A DNA stretch of 64,000 nucleotides, taken from NCBI GenBank assembly GCA_965243605.1, contig CBDEVQ010000025.1, positions 62,001-126,000 of the forward strand, given 5' to 3'. Both the position numbers and the translations under genes were made by a program. This document shows, one piece after another, positions 8,632 through 17,350 of this stretch. The notes beneath the pieces were generated by a model. That model ran no database searches and was not told where the DNA came from. It saw nothing but the letters and a program-made list of their open reading frames with translations. How positions within the stretch are numbered: the stretch's first letter is position 1; each line of letters begins with the position of its first letter. Origin of the DNA: JBMYYR01 sp965243605. Lineage in GTDB: Bacteria > Bacteroidota > Bacteroidia > Flavobacteriales > CAJXXR01.

Positions 8632-9726
8632 ATGAGAATATTTAAATTGATTGGTGTGGTTATTGTTTTTGCGTCAATTTTCACCCAATGTAAAAAAGAT
8701 GTTGATGTTCAAATACTTGAATACAAGTGGAAACCTTCAAATTTGTTTAAATACGAAAATAAGCTTCAAACAAATAGTTTAGCTATTAATGATAAAATTG
8801 TTTTTACTGGACATTATTATTCGGTTGGAGAAGTCGATCAAAATAATTCTGGAACATTATCAACGGCACATTTTGCACTCCCTATCAATAAACATAATTA
8901 TAAGCCAGCAATTTCAACTTCTTTCTTTGTTTATCCTATTATTGGTGGTAATTATATAAGGTTTCAATCTTTATTTGATAATACAGCGGATATTGGAAAT
9001 AAAGATCTTTATATGCCTGATATTGATTCTTTGTTTTCTGGCTTTAAAAATATCCATTTTACAAATGGAGAAGGTGCTTTAGTAAATAATCAAAATCAAT
9101 GTTTAATTCCTTATAATGTTAAAATTGCTTCTGCGACAAATGGTTCATTTGTTGAACTTAGATTTTTGATATCCCAATTAGGATACAAAAATAACAGTGG
9201 CTTTAATATTTTAGACACTATTTCTGCTAATAAAATTATTACAAATCATAATATTAATTATTTAATAGACCTGAATACTGTTGACGAATATTTCTTTGTG
9301 TCATCAGGGTCTAAAACTGTAAGAATATCTCCAGATTTTACAGTTCAAGATTGTTTTAATGGTGTTCTGTCAGAAATTTTCAAACATCAAGATCGATATA
9401 TTGGAATTTCTAATACTGGTACTTATGAATCGTTCGATGAAGGTTTAACATGGCAACTTAAATTTTCGACTTCTACGATTCTAGCTAATTTTATTTTTCA
9501 TGAAATTGATAATAAAATTTTGGGAGTTTATCAAGATCAAATATTTCATTTTGAATTCGACTTCGCTAACAATATATTAAAAACTAAAGAAATTGTAAAT
9601 GAAGGTTTAGAAGATAAACAAATTACCTCATTAGCATTGTACAATGATAAAGTATATATATCAACATTATCTGGAATTTATGAAGAAGAGTATATTTCAT
9701 TTTTCGAGTACAAGGAAGAAAAATAG
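8632..9726 (+). CDS. Lipoprotein with Asp-box (BNR/sialidase-like) repeat
   Basis: 364 residues. Lipoprotein signal peptide: MRIFKLIGVVIVFASIFTQCKKD with the lipobox Cys at about residue 20. The C-terminal half holds the Asp-box motif ESFDEGLTWQLKF (S-x-D-x-G-x-T-W) and propeller-like strand repeats (RYIGISNTGTYES, KVYISTLSGIYEE), so a beta-propeller fold is likely; there is no evidence for glycosidase activity. It sits between R repeats 2 and 3. Confidence 0.6.
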   Translation: MRIFKLIGVVIVFASIFTQCKKDVDVQILEYKWKPSNLFKYENKLQTNSLAINDKIVFTGHYYSVGEVDQNNSGTLSTAHFALPINKHNYKPAISTSFFVYPIIGGNYIRFQSLFDNTADIGNKDLYMPDIDSLFSGFKNIHFTNGEGALVNNQNQCLIPYNVKIASATNGSFVELRFLISQLGYKNNSGFNILDTISANKIITNHNINYLIDLNTVDEYFFVSSGSKTVRISPDFTVQDCFNGVLSEIFKHQDRYIGISNTGTYESFDEGLTWQLKFSTSTILANFIFHEIDNKILGVYQDQIFHFEFDFANNILKTKEIVNEGLEDKQITSLALYNDKVYISTLSGIYEEEYISFFEYKEEK

Positions 9727-9753
9727 ATTGCTTTATATTTTTTTTAAAAAAAA

Positions 9754-9890
9754 CTTTGGGGGTAAGGGTTAAACAATAAAGACATTACAATCTTTCTATA
9801 TATTCAATTGTATACAAGTGCAGACTTGCACGTTTTTCGGCCACTATAAGTTTATAGTGGCTCATTAATTTTAATCGTTTTTGCCTCCTT
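9754..9890. repeat. 140-bp non-coding repeat R, copy 3
   Basis: Same sequence as 7361-7500. Its end abuts directly the start of the right direct repeat of the recombinase region at 9891. Confidence 0.85.
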
Positions 9891-10452
9891 AAAATACAAA
9901 CAAAAGTTTAGATATAGTAATTTATAGTATAAAACCCAACGTATTTAAGGAGTTAAACGCTTTTGAATTATTTTGTTTACATTTGAAATTAGCACCAAAT
10001 AATACCATATTACACCAATAAAACACATAAAATATTACAAAAGTTTCACAAAAATAATCTACAACTTTGGCAACAATAAATTTCAAATATTTAAAAGGAA
10101 AAAGAATTTTCAGTTGAAATTAGTTTTTCAATCTCAGTCTAAATTAAAGTATAAAGATCCAAGTTATTTTAAAGTTCCAATTCAATTTTTTGATGAGAAA
10201 AAAGGAGTTCCAAAGCGTACGTTTCCAAAATACAAAAACTATACTTTACGTTACAAAGAATTAGAACAAATTAAGGACAATGTTTTATATGATAATCAGT
10301 TTAGAAAAAACCTTTCAGTAGAAGACCTTAGAGATATATTCATTCAATGTCTAATGCATAAAAACGGTGTTGATGAATCAAATGAAATCTATTTTATAGA
10401 TTTTGGAAATAAACACATTAAGGAATTAGAAGAAAGTGGAGATTATGGAAAT
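9891..10452 (+). repeat. Direct repeat, right copy (recombinase 5' region)
   Basis: About 560 bp matching 4516-5077. In this copy the recombinase N-terminus is open; similarity ends abruptly at 10452, where cassette sequence begins. Confidence 0.85.
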
Positions 10453-10527
10453 GGGATTAATTACTTCAATGGTATTGCCAGAAGGCAAAGATATTACCCT
10501 ACTAATTATCAAGTCAAAGAGAAATAA
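10114..10527 (+). pseudogene. Truncated tyrosine recombinase, N-terminal part only
   Basis: From the TTG at 10114 the frame reads MKLVFQSQSKLKYKDP... and carries the arm-type DNA-binding region (DEKKGVPKRTFPKYKNYTLR) intact, followed by the start of the SAM-like core domain. Identity with the copy at 4.7-5.9 kb stops at codon ~113 (SGDYGN); the following 25 codons are unrelated sequence read out of frame. No catalytic residue is present. If joined to the other copy through the shared 560 bp, the product would be about 388 residues, a normal full length for this family. Confidence 0.8.
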
Positions 10528-10639
10528 GATTAAAATGTCTATTACTGAACATAAAACTAAAGAAGGAAAGATTTCTGGAATAAAGTTTAGGGACTACACA
10601 ATGGACCAACTGAAAAAAGAACTGGAAAAATTAAATTAA
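10454..10639 (+). pseudogene. 5'-truncated small cassette gene
   Basis: After the recombinase junction a different frame codes for about 60 residues (LITSMVLPEGKDITLL ... DYTMDQLKKELEKLN), basic and beta/alpha-like, ending just before the first attC-like site. Its start was probably lost when the recombinase fragment was joined here. It is not recognised. Confidence 0.4.
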
Positions 10640-10685
10640 ACTATTGCCACCCTTCGGGATACGCACCATTCATAAACCGTTGTAT
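10640..10685 (+). other. attC-like site 1 (left arm degenerate)
   Basis: The core GTTGTAT at 10679-10685 is preceded by GCCACCCTTCGGGATACGC, the same stem-top sequence type as the site at 24093-24159. No good left core is found, so the first cassette is incomplete. Confidence 0.5.
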
Positions 10686-10701
10686 AACATAAAACCAACC
10701 T

Positions 10702-11187
10702 ATGTGTAAAAACAAAAAACATATTACATTTTGTACTTGTAACCAAAAGGAAAGTGGAAATGTTTTCGAAGATTATATGGAATCTTTAAAAGCTGCAGAC
10801 AGTACAGAAGAATATAATAAAGTACTTTATTATTGGACTTTAAAAAGGACAATTCGAAAATACACAACCAAAGAAAGATGGATGATTATGGGAGAATTAG
10901 TAATGCCTTCAAAAAAATTAGATGGAGTATTAACTGCTGAATTTGTTGTTGATAAACTGAATAAGGGTGTTGAATTTGATTTTGATTATAATCCAGTAGA
11001 TGGAGATGAGTTAATTATTGGTATAACATATAAATATGCTGGAGTTAAAAATAAAGACAGGCCTAGGCTAGCATTACCAATGAAATTTGTATATGAAAAT
11101 GAGGAATGGTATTTCGGATATATTAGTCATTTTGAATACCTTAAAGAAAAATTGAACGAAGGAAAAATAACGCTACACAACATATAA
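10702..11187 (+). CDS. Cassette gene, unknown 161-residue protein
   Basis: Begins 22 bp after the attC core. Four Cys/His residues lie near the N-terminus (MCKNKKHITFCTCNQKES), which might bind metal. The rest is an alpha/beta protein with GDELIIGITYKYAG and a C-terminal EEWYFGYISHFEYLKEKL. No family recognised. It ends where the next attC left core begins (11175), so the site overlaps its last codons. Confidence 0.6.
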   Translation: MCKNKKHITFCTCNQKESGNVFEDYMESLKAADSTEEYNKVLYYWTLKRTIRKYTTKERWMIMGELVMPSKKLDGVLTAEFVVDKLNKGVEFDFDYNPVDGDELIIGITYKYAGVKNKDRPRLALPMKFVYENEEWYFGYISHFEYLKEKLNEGKITLHNI

Positions 11188-11239
11188 GAGATATAAACTT
11201 GCCTTTTAGTAAAAAGGTTATTATATACACGTGTTGTAA
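11175..11239 (+). other. attC site 2 (short form)
   Basis: ACACAAC (11175-11181) and GTTGTAA (11233-11239) bound an imperfect palindrome whose top is CCTTTT-agt-AAAAAGG. Length 65 bp. Confidence 0.8.
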
Positions 11240-11257
11240 GCCATTTGACGATCTACT

Positions 11258-11884
11258 ATGAAAAGATATTTAATTTTACTAATTTTTATTTCTAATTTCT
11301 GTTTAGCTCAAACCGAAAAACAACCTGAATATGAAAAAAATGACTTACGTCTTAATTTAAAACTTCCTCATATAAATCATTTGTCGTTAAAACCAAATGA
11401 AAATTTTAGAGATGACCAATTTGGCTTTAATGGCTATGGATTAGGTATTGAGTATAGTTATAAAGAAAATAGGTTTTTAGAAACAAGTTTTTCTTTTGTT
11501 CTGACATTCGAATTACCTTTTCCAGCATCTGTTGATAAAGAATACAACAAATCCTTATATTCCTATTTTATAAGTACAACGGATAATATTATTCATAAGC
11601 GTTTTACTTTTGGGTACGGAATCAATTATTCAGTGAATTATTGGAGTGAATGGTATCGTGATTTAGGAACGGTAAACCTACCAATAATAGAAAAAACAAC
11701 TTATGAAAACAGGAGTTTAGGAGTAACACTAAATTCTTATTATAGAATTGGAAAAACTTTAAATGTTGGATTTATTTACAGACCGTCATTATTCAATTTG
11801 GATAATGGATTTGATTTGACTTATGAACATCTAATAAGTTTAGAGTTAAATTGGAGAATTAAATTGTTTAATCTGAGAAAATAA
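11258..11884 (+). CDS. Cassette gene, exported barrel-like protein (copy A)
   Basis: 208 residues with signal peptide MKRYLILLIFISNFCLAQ. The remaining sequence alternates in beta fashion (YGLGIEYSYKENRFLETSFSF, FTFGYGINYSVNYW, LGVTLNSYYRIG) and ends in an amphipathic strand, so an outer-membrane barrel is likely. A near-identical gene at 28499 is interrupted by an insertion sequence; this intact copy shows what was lost there. ATG is 19 bp after the cassette's GTT core. Confidence 0.65.
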   Translation: MKRYLILLIFISNFCLAQTEKQPEYEKNDLRLNLKLPHINHLSLKPNENFRDDQFGFNGYGLGIEYSYKENRFLETSFSFVLTFELPFPASVDKEYNKSLYSYFISTTDNIIHKRFTFGYGINYSVNYWSEWYRDLGTVNLPIIEKTTYENRSLGVTLNSYYRIGKTLNVGFIYRPSLFNLDNGFDLTYEHLISLELNWRIKLFNLRK

Positions 11885-12015
11885 AAAATACGAGTCCACT
11901 CGATTATTTATAAAGATATAATTAGTTTTAGTGAAAAATAACTGAATACACAATAACATATAAGCGATATAAACCTACCTTTTGATAAAAAGGTCTCTAT
12001 ATACAAGTGTTAGCA
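11885..12015 (+). other. attC site 3 (long-type inner block)
   Basis: Starts with the conserved AATACGAGTCCACTCGATTA block and ends at GTTAGCA (12009-12015). The left core is not the complement of this cassette's own start, so the site looks chimeric. Confidence 0.7.
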
Positions 12016-12036
12016 TTAATTAAAAGAAAGAAACTA

Positions 12037-12711
12037 ATGAGAATAATTTTACTGATATTTTTTACATTATATTACTCAACAATATTGAGAGCAGAATACA
12101 ATGGTTATCTCATAAAATTTGAAGTTGAGACCTTAGAGGGAAACAAATTTTTTGGATACTCATATTTATCTACATCCTACTTCAATTTAGACTCACTGGA
12201 AAATACAAATTATTTAATAACTGCTTTAGATCCGGGCCGTGGCGATTGGGAAGGAGATAGTTTAATATATTATAAAGAGAGAATTAAGTACGAATACAGA
12301 CACGTTGGTAATGTGGATGGTGAGAAGATTCCGATTTATACATTAAACAATAGACAAGTGATTTTAGATAAAGAAATCAAGAATATTGATATTCTTGAAA
12401 TTATAAATCAGACATACATGGTTGGAATTTCAAGCCCATTATCTATTTCTGATACGACATGGTCGAATAAAGACCCAATAGAAAGCTATTCATTTGGAGC
12501 GTACTTATGTTTTCATCAAATTTATATTCACGAACGTTCTAAAAATATCAAAAATATAATTGCCAGGCTACAGGCAAAACAAAAGGAAATTGATGAAATT
12601 GAATTTGATAGTGAAATGGGAGACCAATTAGACAATGAAATTTCTAAAATGATTGATGAACTCAGCCTATTGGATAACAAAATAGTTGTAATTACCGAAT
12701 GCTCTTGTTAG
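12037..12711 (+). CDS. Cassette gene, exported protein of unknown function
   Basis: The frame opens at a GTG inside the attC core, but ATG 12037 begins a proper signal peptide (MRIILLIFFTLYYSTILRAE), giving 224 residues. The middle is beta-rich (GYSYLSTSYFNLDSL), and a charged, helical C-terminus from about 180 (LQAKQKEIDEIEFDSEMGDQ) could form a short coiled coil. The cassette starts TTAGCA and its attC begins TGCTAAC, the exact complement, so cassette limits are well supported. Function unknown. Confidence 0.6.
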   Translation: MRIILLIFFTLYYSTILRAEYNGYLIKFEVETLEGNKFFGYSYLSTSYFNLDSLENTNYLITALDPGRGDWEGDSLIYYKERIKYEYRHVGNVDGEKIPIYTLNNRQVILDKEIKNIDILEIINQTYMVGISSPLSISDTTWSNKDPIESYSFGAYLCFHQIYIHERSKNIKNIIARLQAKQKEIDEIEFDSEMGDQLDNEISKMIDELSLLDNKIVVITECSC

Positions 12712-12720
12712 AGAAACGTA

Positions 12721-12787
12721 TGCTAACAAAATCTAAAAAAATCATATCTTGCTTTGGCAAGAGACTATTTTTAGTTAATTGTTAGGT
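12721..12787 (+). other. attC site 4 (short, textbook fold)
   Basis: TGCTAAC (12721-12727) to GTTAGGT (12781-12787). Paired arms: CTAACAA/TTGTTAG, CTAAAAA/TTTTTAG and CTTGC/GCAAG with a tiny loop; the mismatched spacers between them are typical of attC. Confidence 0.9.
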
Positions 12788-12807
12788 GCAATGTCGAAAA
12801 AATAAAA

Positions 12808-12840
12808 ATGAAATTATCAAACGATTTTAAAAGTGCATAA
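12808..12840 (+). pseudogene. Fragment of the 35866 cassette gene
   Basis: ATG plus ten codons (MKLSNDFKSA then TAA) and about 20 bp of leader match the start of the gene at 35866, after which similarity is lost. A decayed second copy of that cassette. Confidence 0.6.
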
Positions 12841-12884
12841 GACACTGTAAAACGCTTTAATATTAAAGAAATGTAACTTTATAC

Positions 12885-14290
12885 TCAAACACACCCTAGC
12901 GAAGCGAACCGTTGAACACCTTTTAATACAATTAACATTCAAAAAAAAGGAAAATCATAGCCATAGCGTCGCAATACAACCATAATATTGCTTATTATAC
13001 CTCGACGCTATAGCCGCTTTGGCTATTTCTTTTTGCATTGCCAAAAAAGAAATTAAGAACAACATTAAGTATGTTGTGATTTATCTAGTCAAAATAAGGT
13101 CTTTCCTTTGGAACGTTCTCTTTCGGCACTCCGGGCGACCTCTTTCCTGACGTCAAGACGCCACTGCGTACCTGCTTTCACTAAGACTGGATTTTGACTT
13201 TGTAAAACCTTCTTTTATTATCGACATTCATGTAAATGTATGTTCTATCAAAGAAGACCTTTAGTAAAACTTTGAAGCTAAGAACTTGTTCGAAGATCAC
13301 AAAGTTGCACTTAAGGGATTGGAAGATAGGTTATAGATTTTCATGGAAGTCTTGATTTTTTTCCTTTCCCGAATCATAGTATTATTAATACTATTCTTTT
13401 ATCAAGAACACCCTAGCGAAGCGAACCGTTGAACACCTTTTAATACAATTAACGTTCAAAAAAAAGGAAAATCATAGCGATAGCGTCACAGTAAAACAAA
13501 AAAGCCCCTTTCAAAATCATATTATTCTCGATACAATTTTATTCCAATACTCGTACCATATTTAATAAAATCATACCACTACGTTATCACTGAGATTTTC
13601 ATTTCTTTTGCTTGTCCAAAAGAAACGGAAACAAAGAAAACGACACTTTTTGAATGCATTCTTTACTTACGTAAAGATCATATTTGATTTCCTAAATTTT
13701 CTCCAAGGTTTCAAAAATTCTTAACGGAAATCAAATATTATGCTGACAAAAAGATTTTAATGTATCGAGAACTATTTAATGGATAATAATTCTTGATTAT
13801 ACAATAATCTCTGATGATTTCACACACCCCTAACCCTTCTTAAGAGGGGAAGTATATCGTATTTCTTCCAATAAATGAATAAGCTTATACCGTCAAAATT
13901 AAGTTTAAGGGAATGAAGAAGTGAAATGGTGCTTCATAACATGAGAAGAAAAGACTGGATTTTGACTTTGTAAAATCTTCATTTATTATCGACATTCATG
14001 TAAATGTATGTTCTATCAAAGAAGACTTTTAGTAAAACTTTGAAGCTAAGAACTTGTTCGAAAATCACAAAGTTGCACTTAAGGGATTGGAAGATAGGTT
14101 ATAGATTTTCATGGAAGTCTTGATTTTTTTTCCTTTCCCGAATCATAGTATTATTAATACTATTCTTTTATCAAGAACACCCGAGCGAAGCGAACCGTTG
14201 AACACCTTTTAATACAATTAACGTTCAAAAAAAAGGAAAATCATAGCGATAGCGTCTCGGAATGATAAAAAACATTAGAGAATATGATGT
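12885..14290. repeat. Non-coding repeat cluster, left part
   Basis: No gene is seen in 12841-14793. Two copies of a ~305-bp block (13183-13488 and 13951-14257) begin AAGACTGGATTTTGACTTTG and end in CACC(C/T)(T/G)AGCGAAGCGAACCG plus ATCATAGCGATAGCGTC. The last part also occurs at 12885-12972. The segment 13087-13150 is a diverged inverted copy of the part of the 17-19 kb repeat that reads TTCTCTTTCG on this strand. Confidence 0.7.
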
Positions 14291-14620
14291 TATGCTTCGA
14301 CGCTTATGCCTCTATGGCATTTCATTTTTTTTTTATTAACTCTTATAGTTTGTTTTATAAGTGTTCATGTGTTCGCTATCGCTCGGGTGATTTGCCCAAA
14401 AAAAACGGCACTTTTTGAATGTATTTTTTGATCGTTGATCAAAAATCATCTTTGATTTTCTAAATATCTTCCAAGGCTTCAGATATTTTTAATGAAAATC
14501 AAATATTATACTTGTAAAAAGACGTTTATCCTTACGGATAGTAGGGAGGTTTGTTTAATAGGTTAGATGTGAAAAAAAACTATATTATTCCTCCAAAAAC
14601 TAGAGAGCTTTATTCTTAGA
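14291..14620. repeat. Diverged copy of the 623-bp repeat
   Basis: Carries the CCTCTATGGCATTTCATTTTT start (about 14309), GTGTTCGCTATCGCTCGGGTG, the stem GATTTTC ... GAAAATC around CTTCCAAGGCTTC at 14468, and CCTTACGGATAGTAGGGAGG, and leads into an attC remnant exactly as the copy before 19501 does. Confidence 0.75.
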
Positions 14621-14760
14621 TTATTGAAAGAAACAATAAAAAAGTTATGAGTCCACTCAATTATTGAAAAGATATAATTAGCTTTAATGAAAGAAAACTA
14701 AATATATAAATTTGGTTATGAGTTAATCCGAAAACGTAGTGTCTTTTTACACGTTACGTT
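14621..14760 (+). other. attC remnant plus hairpin
   Basis: 14621-14700 is the inner block of the long attC type, but the usual palindromic end is missing. Instead there is a hairpin AACGTAGTGT / ACACGTTACGTT at 14733-14760, just before the next gene. Probably a damaged or hybrid site. Confidence 0.45.
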
Positions 14761-14793
14761 CCATGTACAAATCATTGTTTTTCATTAGAATAA

Positions 14794-15243
14794 ATGACAA
14801 AAACCGAGTTCGCATATAAAGATTGGAAGATTGAAGTCAATAAAGAATTGACTGAAAAGGAATATTCAAAAATTGACAATCCAAGTGCTGAAAGTTGCGG
14901 TTGTAGAAATTGCTTGAACTATATCGTATCCAGAGAAAAATTATTTCCAGAAGAAATAATTGCTTTATTTGAAAAACTTGGAGTCAATCAAAATAAAGAA
15001 ATTGAAATTAGTCATATGGCAAAATTGGAAAACGGCCTACATTACTATTGTGGTTGGTTTCATTTCATAGGGGATTTCAGTGGGAAAGATTGTTCAATTC
15101 CTCTACCAAATGGTGGATTTACAATAGACTTTCACCAAGTAACAGACAGTTTTGGTATTGGGTTTACCAAAGCAAAAACAATGTCCGTATTTAAAACGGA
15201 CAAAGACTTAGTTCAAGTAGAATTTGATTGTAAGGTTCCTTAG
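14794..15243 (+). CDS. Unknown protein with CGCRNC motif
   Basis: 149 residues, cytoplasmic. The N-terminal segment KDWKIEVNKELTEKEY is followed by SAESCGCRNCLNYIV (about residues 32-46), a compact Cys cluster suggestive of metal binding. Then a beta-rich half with HYYCGWFHFIGDF and GGFTIDFHQVTDSF. I recall similar short C-x-C-x-x-C proteins of unknown function but cannot name the family. Starts 33 bp after the hairpin of the damaged attC. Confidence 0.6.
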   Translation: MTKTEFAYKDWKIEVNKELTEKEYSKIDNPSAESCGCRNCLNYIVSREKLFPEEIIALFEKLGVNQNKEIEISHMAKLENGLHYYCGWFHFIGDFSGKDCSIPLPNGGFTIDFHQVTDSFGIGFTKAKTMSVFKTDKDLVQVEFDCKVP

Positions 15244-15476
15244 GTCATTGATGAAGAAATCGAATGTGAATGAAAAAAGAGTATACCATATTTCTAGGCA
15301 ATGACAAGTTGGGAACTACTTAATGGATTTTATGTGAAAATCTCTTTTCCATAGTGACTTAACTGGCTACCCTTGGTGAATCTAGAAATGATTTGTTATT
15401 ATTTTAATATGTGTTCATGTAAATTATTATTTTAGCGTTTAATAGTATATAATTAAATCATAACACTTATACAAGG

Positions 15477-15836
15477 ATGACAAAACCTCATTTTAATATT
15501 GAATATAATAAAGGACCAGAAGCACCATTTGTAGATTGGATTGCAGGAGGAAACTTTGATGGATATATATCTAAAGAATCTATGATTTTTTTTGACTCTA
15601 ATAAGCAAGTATTAATCAGAAAAACCATTATAGACCAATCTAGATATGATGGGGAAGTTTCTAACTCCGAAAGATGGGGAACTTTTGAATACACAAGTAA
15701 AGACACCATTACCGTTAAATATGGCGAAGTAGAAATGAGAGGTAAAATTCTTGGAGATAAAAGAGAATATATTGTGTTTGATATTTTTAAACCACAACCG
15801 GATTTTAATATGGCCAAAGTGTATGAACTTAAATAA
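15477..15836 (+). CDS. Unknown 119-residue protein
   Basis: Beta-rich cytoplasmic protein (DGYISKESMIFFDSNKQ, RWGTFEYTSKDTITVKYG, GKILGDKREYIVFDIF), possibly a small lipocalin-like or immunity-type fold. The stop codon is directly followed by the ATG of the next frame. It is not preceded by a clear attC; the 230 bp before it show no structure I recognise. Confidence 0.5.
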   Translation: MTKPHFNIEYNKGPEAPFVDWIAGGNFDGYISKESMIFFDSNKQVLIRKTIIDQSRYDGEVSNSERWGTFEYTSKDTITVKYGEVEMRGKILGDKREYIVFDIFKPQPDFNMAKVYELK

Positions 15837-16409
15837 ATGTGGAACTACGATTCGTTGTATACCCGCAATGTGCATGTTTTTGTATTGTATAATCTACGAA
15901 AGTCAACTAAGAGATTACTAGTATATGTGTCACTTCTGATTATCTTTAGTTGTGGTGGCCAATTAACAGAAGAAGAAAAAAAAGAATTTGAAGCAGCAAA
16001 CAAGAATGTTGAAATCGAAGTATCTGATTGGATTAAAAATCACGCTCAATATCCGAATAGTTATAAGTCAGTTTCATATTCAGAATTTTCACAATCTGTT
16101 GCCAAACGAAATGATGAGAAAATACCTGGTTCTGAAAAATATGTAATTAAGCATTCTCACAATATCCTTGATAAGGACAGTAATTTAGTGACATTTAGTG
16201 GGTATTTTATCCTTGAAAATGAATTTGATGTAAATATCATTGAGTTAGAACGAAGCAACTTAATGGGTGGCGCATTTCCACCACAAACTGAAATTTGGAC
16301 AGAACAGTTCGGAAGATCATTAAATACTCAAGATAGTTTGGATTTTTTAATGAAAAAGCAACGAGTAAAAGATAAACTCTATAAAGAATTTATCGATAAA
16401 CTTGAGTAA
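15837..16409 (+). CDS. Lipoprotein of unknown function
   Basis: The frame starts at ATG 15837, immediately after the previous stop, but the first ~28 residues are unlike a signal peptide; the export signal is RLLVYVSLLIIFSCGGQ with lipobox IFSC at about residue 39. A downstream non-ATG start is therefore possible. The mature part has a charged helix (LTEEEKKEFEAANK) and a mixed domain ending in KKQRVKDKLYKEFIDKLE. No family recognised. Confidence 0.5.
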   Translation: MWNYDSLYTRNVHVFVLYNLRKSTKRLLVYVSLLIIFSCGGQLTEEEKKEFEAANKNVEIEVSDWIKNHAQYPNSYKSVSYSEFSQSVAKRNDEKIPGSEKYVIKHSHNILDKDSNLVTFSGYFILENEFDVNIIELERSNLMGGAFPPQTEIWTEQFGRSLNTQDSLDFLMKKQRVKDKLYKEFIDKLE

Positions 16410-16619
16410 GGATATGAGGTCCTAATAGTATGAATACACTTAAGTATTAGTTTGACCACCTTGAAAAGAAAACATAGAGAAGTATGATTATTTAATAAAG
16501 GTTGTATTCTATACAGTTTTGGAAATATTTGGAAGGTAATAAACGTGCTTATAAATTGAAACGAAGGTGCAATGAATACCTTTATAGTATATAATGAAAT
16601 CATTAAAAATAATAGAACA

Positions 16620-17233
16620 ATGAAAGAGAATACTTGGATAAAAATATCTAATTACCAAAATAAGAACTTAAACTTTAAAGGCGATCATTTTTTTGGATAT
16701 ACATACATTGACCACGAAGCTGGATTAACTGTTGATGCCATAAAATTTTTCAAAATTGAGAATAATTCTATAGTGATTACAGAAGATTGTATAGAATTAA
16801 ATGAAAGAACGATATTCAGATTTGAAGCATTATCACAAAAATATGAAATGCAACTGAGCAAGAGATTCAACAGCATAAGCTTGTTGTACCGGACTATCTC
16901 ACAATTTATGACAAACCCAATCTAGATGTATTTAGAGAGGAAACATTATTTGATGAATTTAGAGCACCAGGTTATCCTGATGATGTCAAGGTATTACTAC
17001 CACCTTTTGATGGAAGACATCCAGAACAAGTTTGGTTAAGGGTAGAAGAATATAGTCCTAATAATAAGGGCGTCGGTGGAGTTCTTCTAAATAAACCCCA
17101 TCAAAACTTTGGAGTCAAGAAAAACGATGCTGTTATTGCTTATTTTCAGGTTGTAGACAATGAACCTTATTTGATTGTTGATATTGATTTCGAGAATATT
17201 CCGAAAAAGAAAAAATGGCAATTTTGGAAGTGA
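16620..17233 (+). pseudogene. Frameshifted unknown gene
   Basis: From ATG 16620 (or 16572) the frame reads MKENTWIKISNYQ...RFEALSQKYEMQL and then hits a stop at 16925. A second frame, overlapping from about 16845, continues QQHKLVVPDYLTIYDKP, FRAPGYPDDVKVLLPPFDG, VWLRVEEY, LLNKPHQNFGVKK and ends KKKKWQFWK at 17233. The two parts read as one protein of about 205 residues split by a single frameshift between about 16840 and 16870. Function unknown. Confidence 0.6.
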
Positions 17234-17350
17234 TGATTCTTCTTATAACATGGATTATGGTCATTTTTGGATGTTGTATTAAACAAGAAATAATACAAGT
17301 CTAAGTGTAGTTTGTAAAACGCATTAATATTAAAGAAATGTAATTTTATA

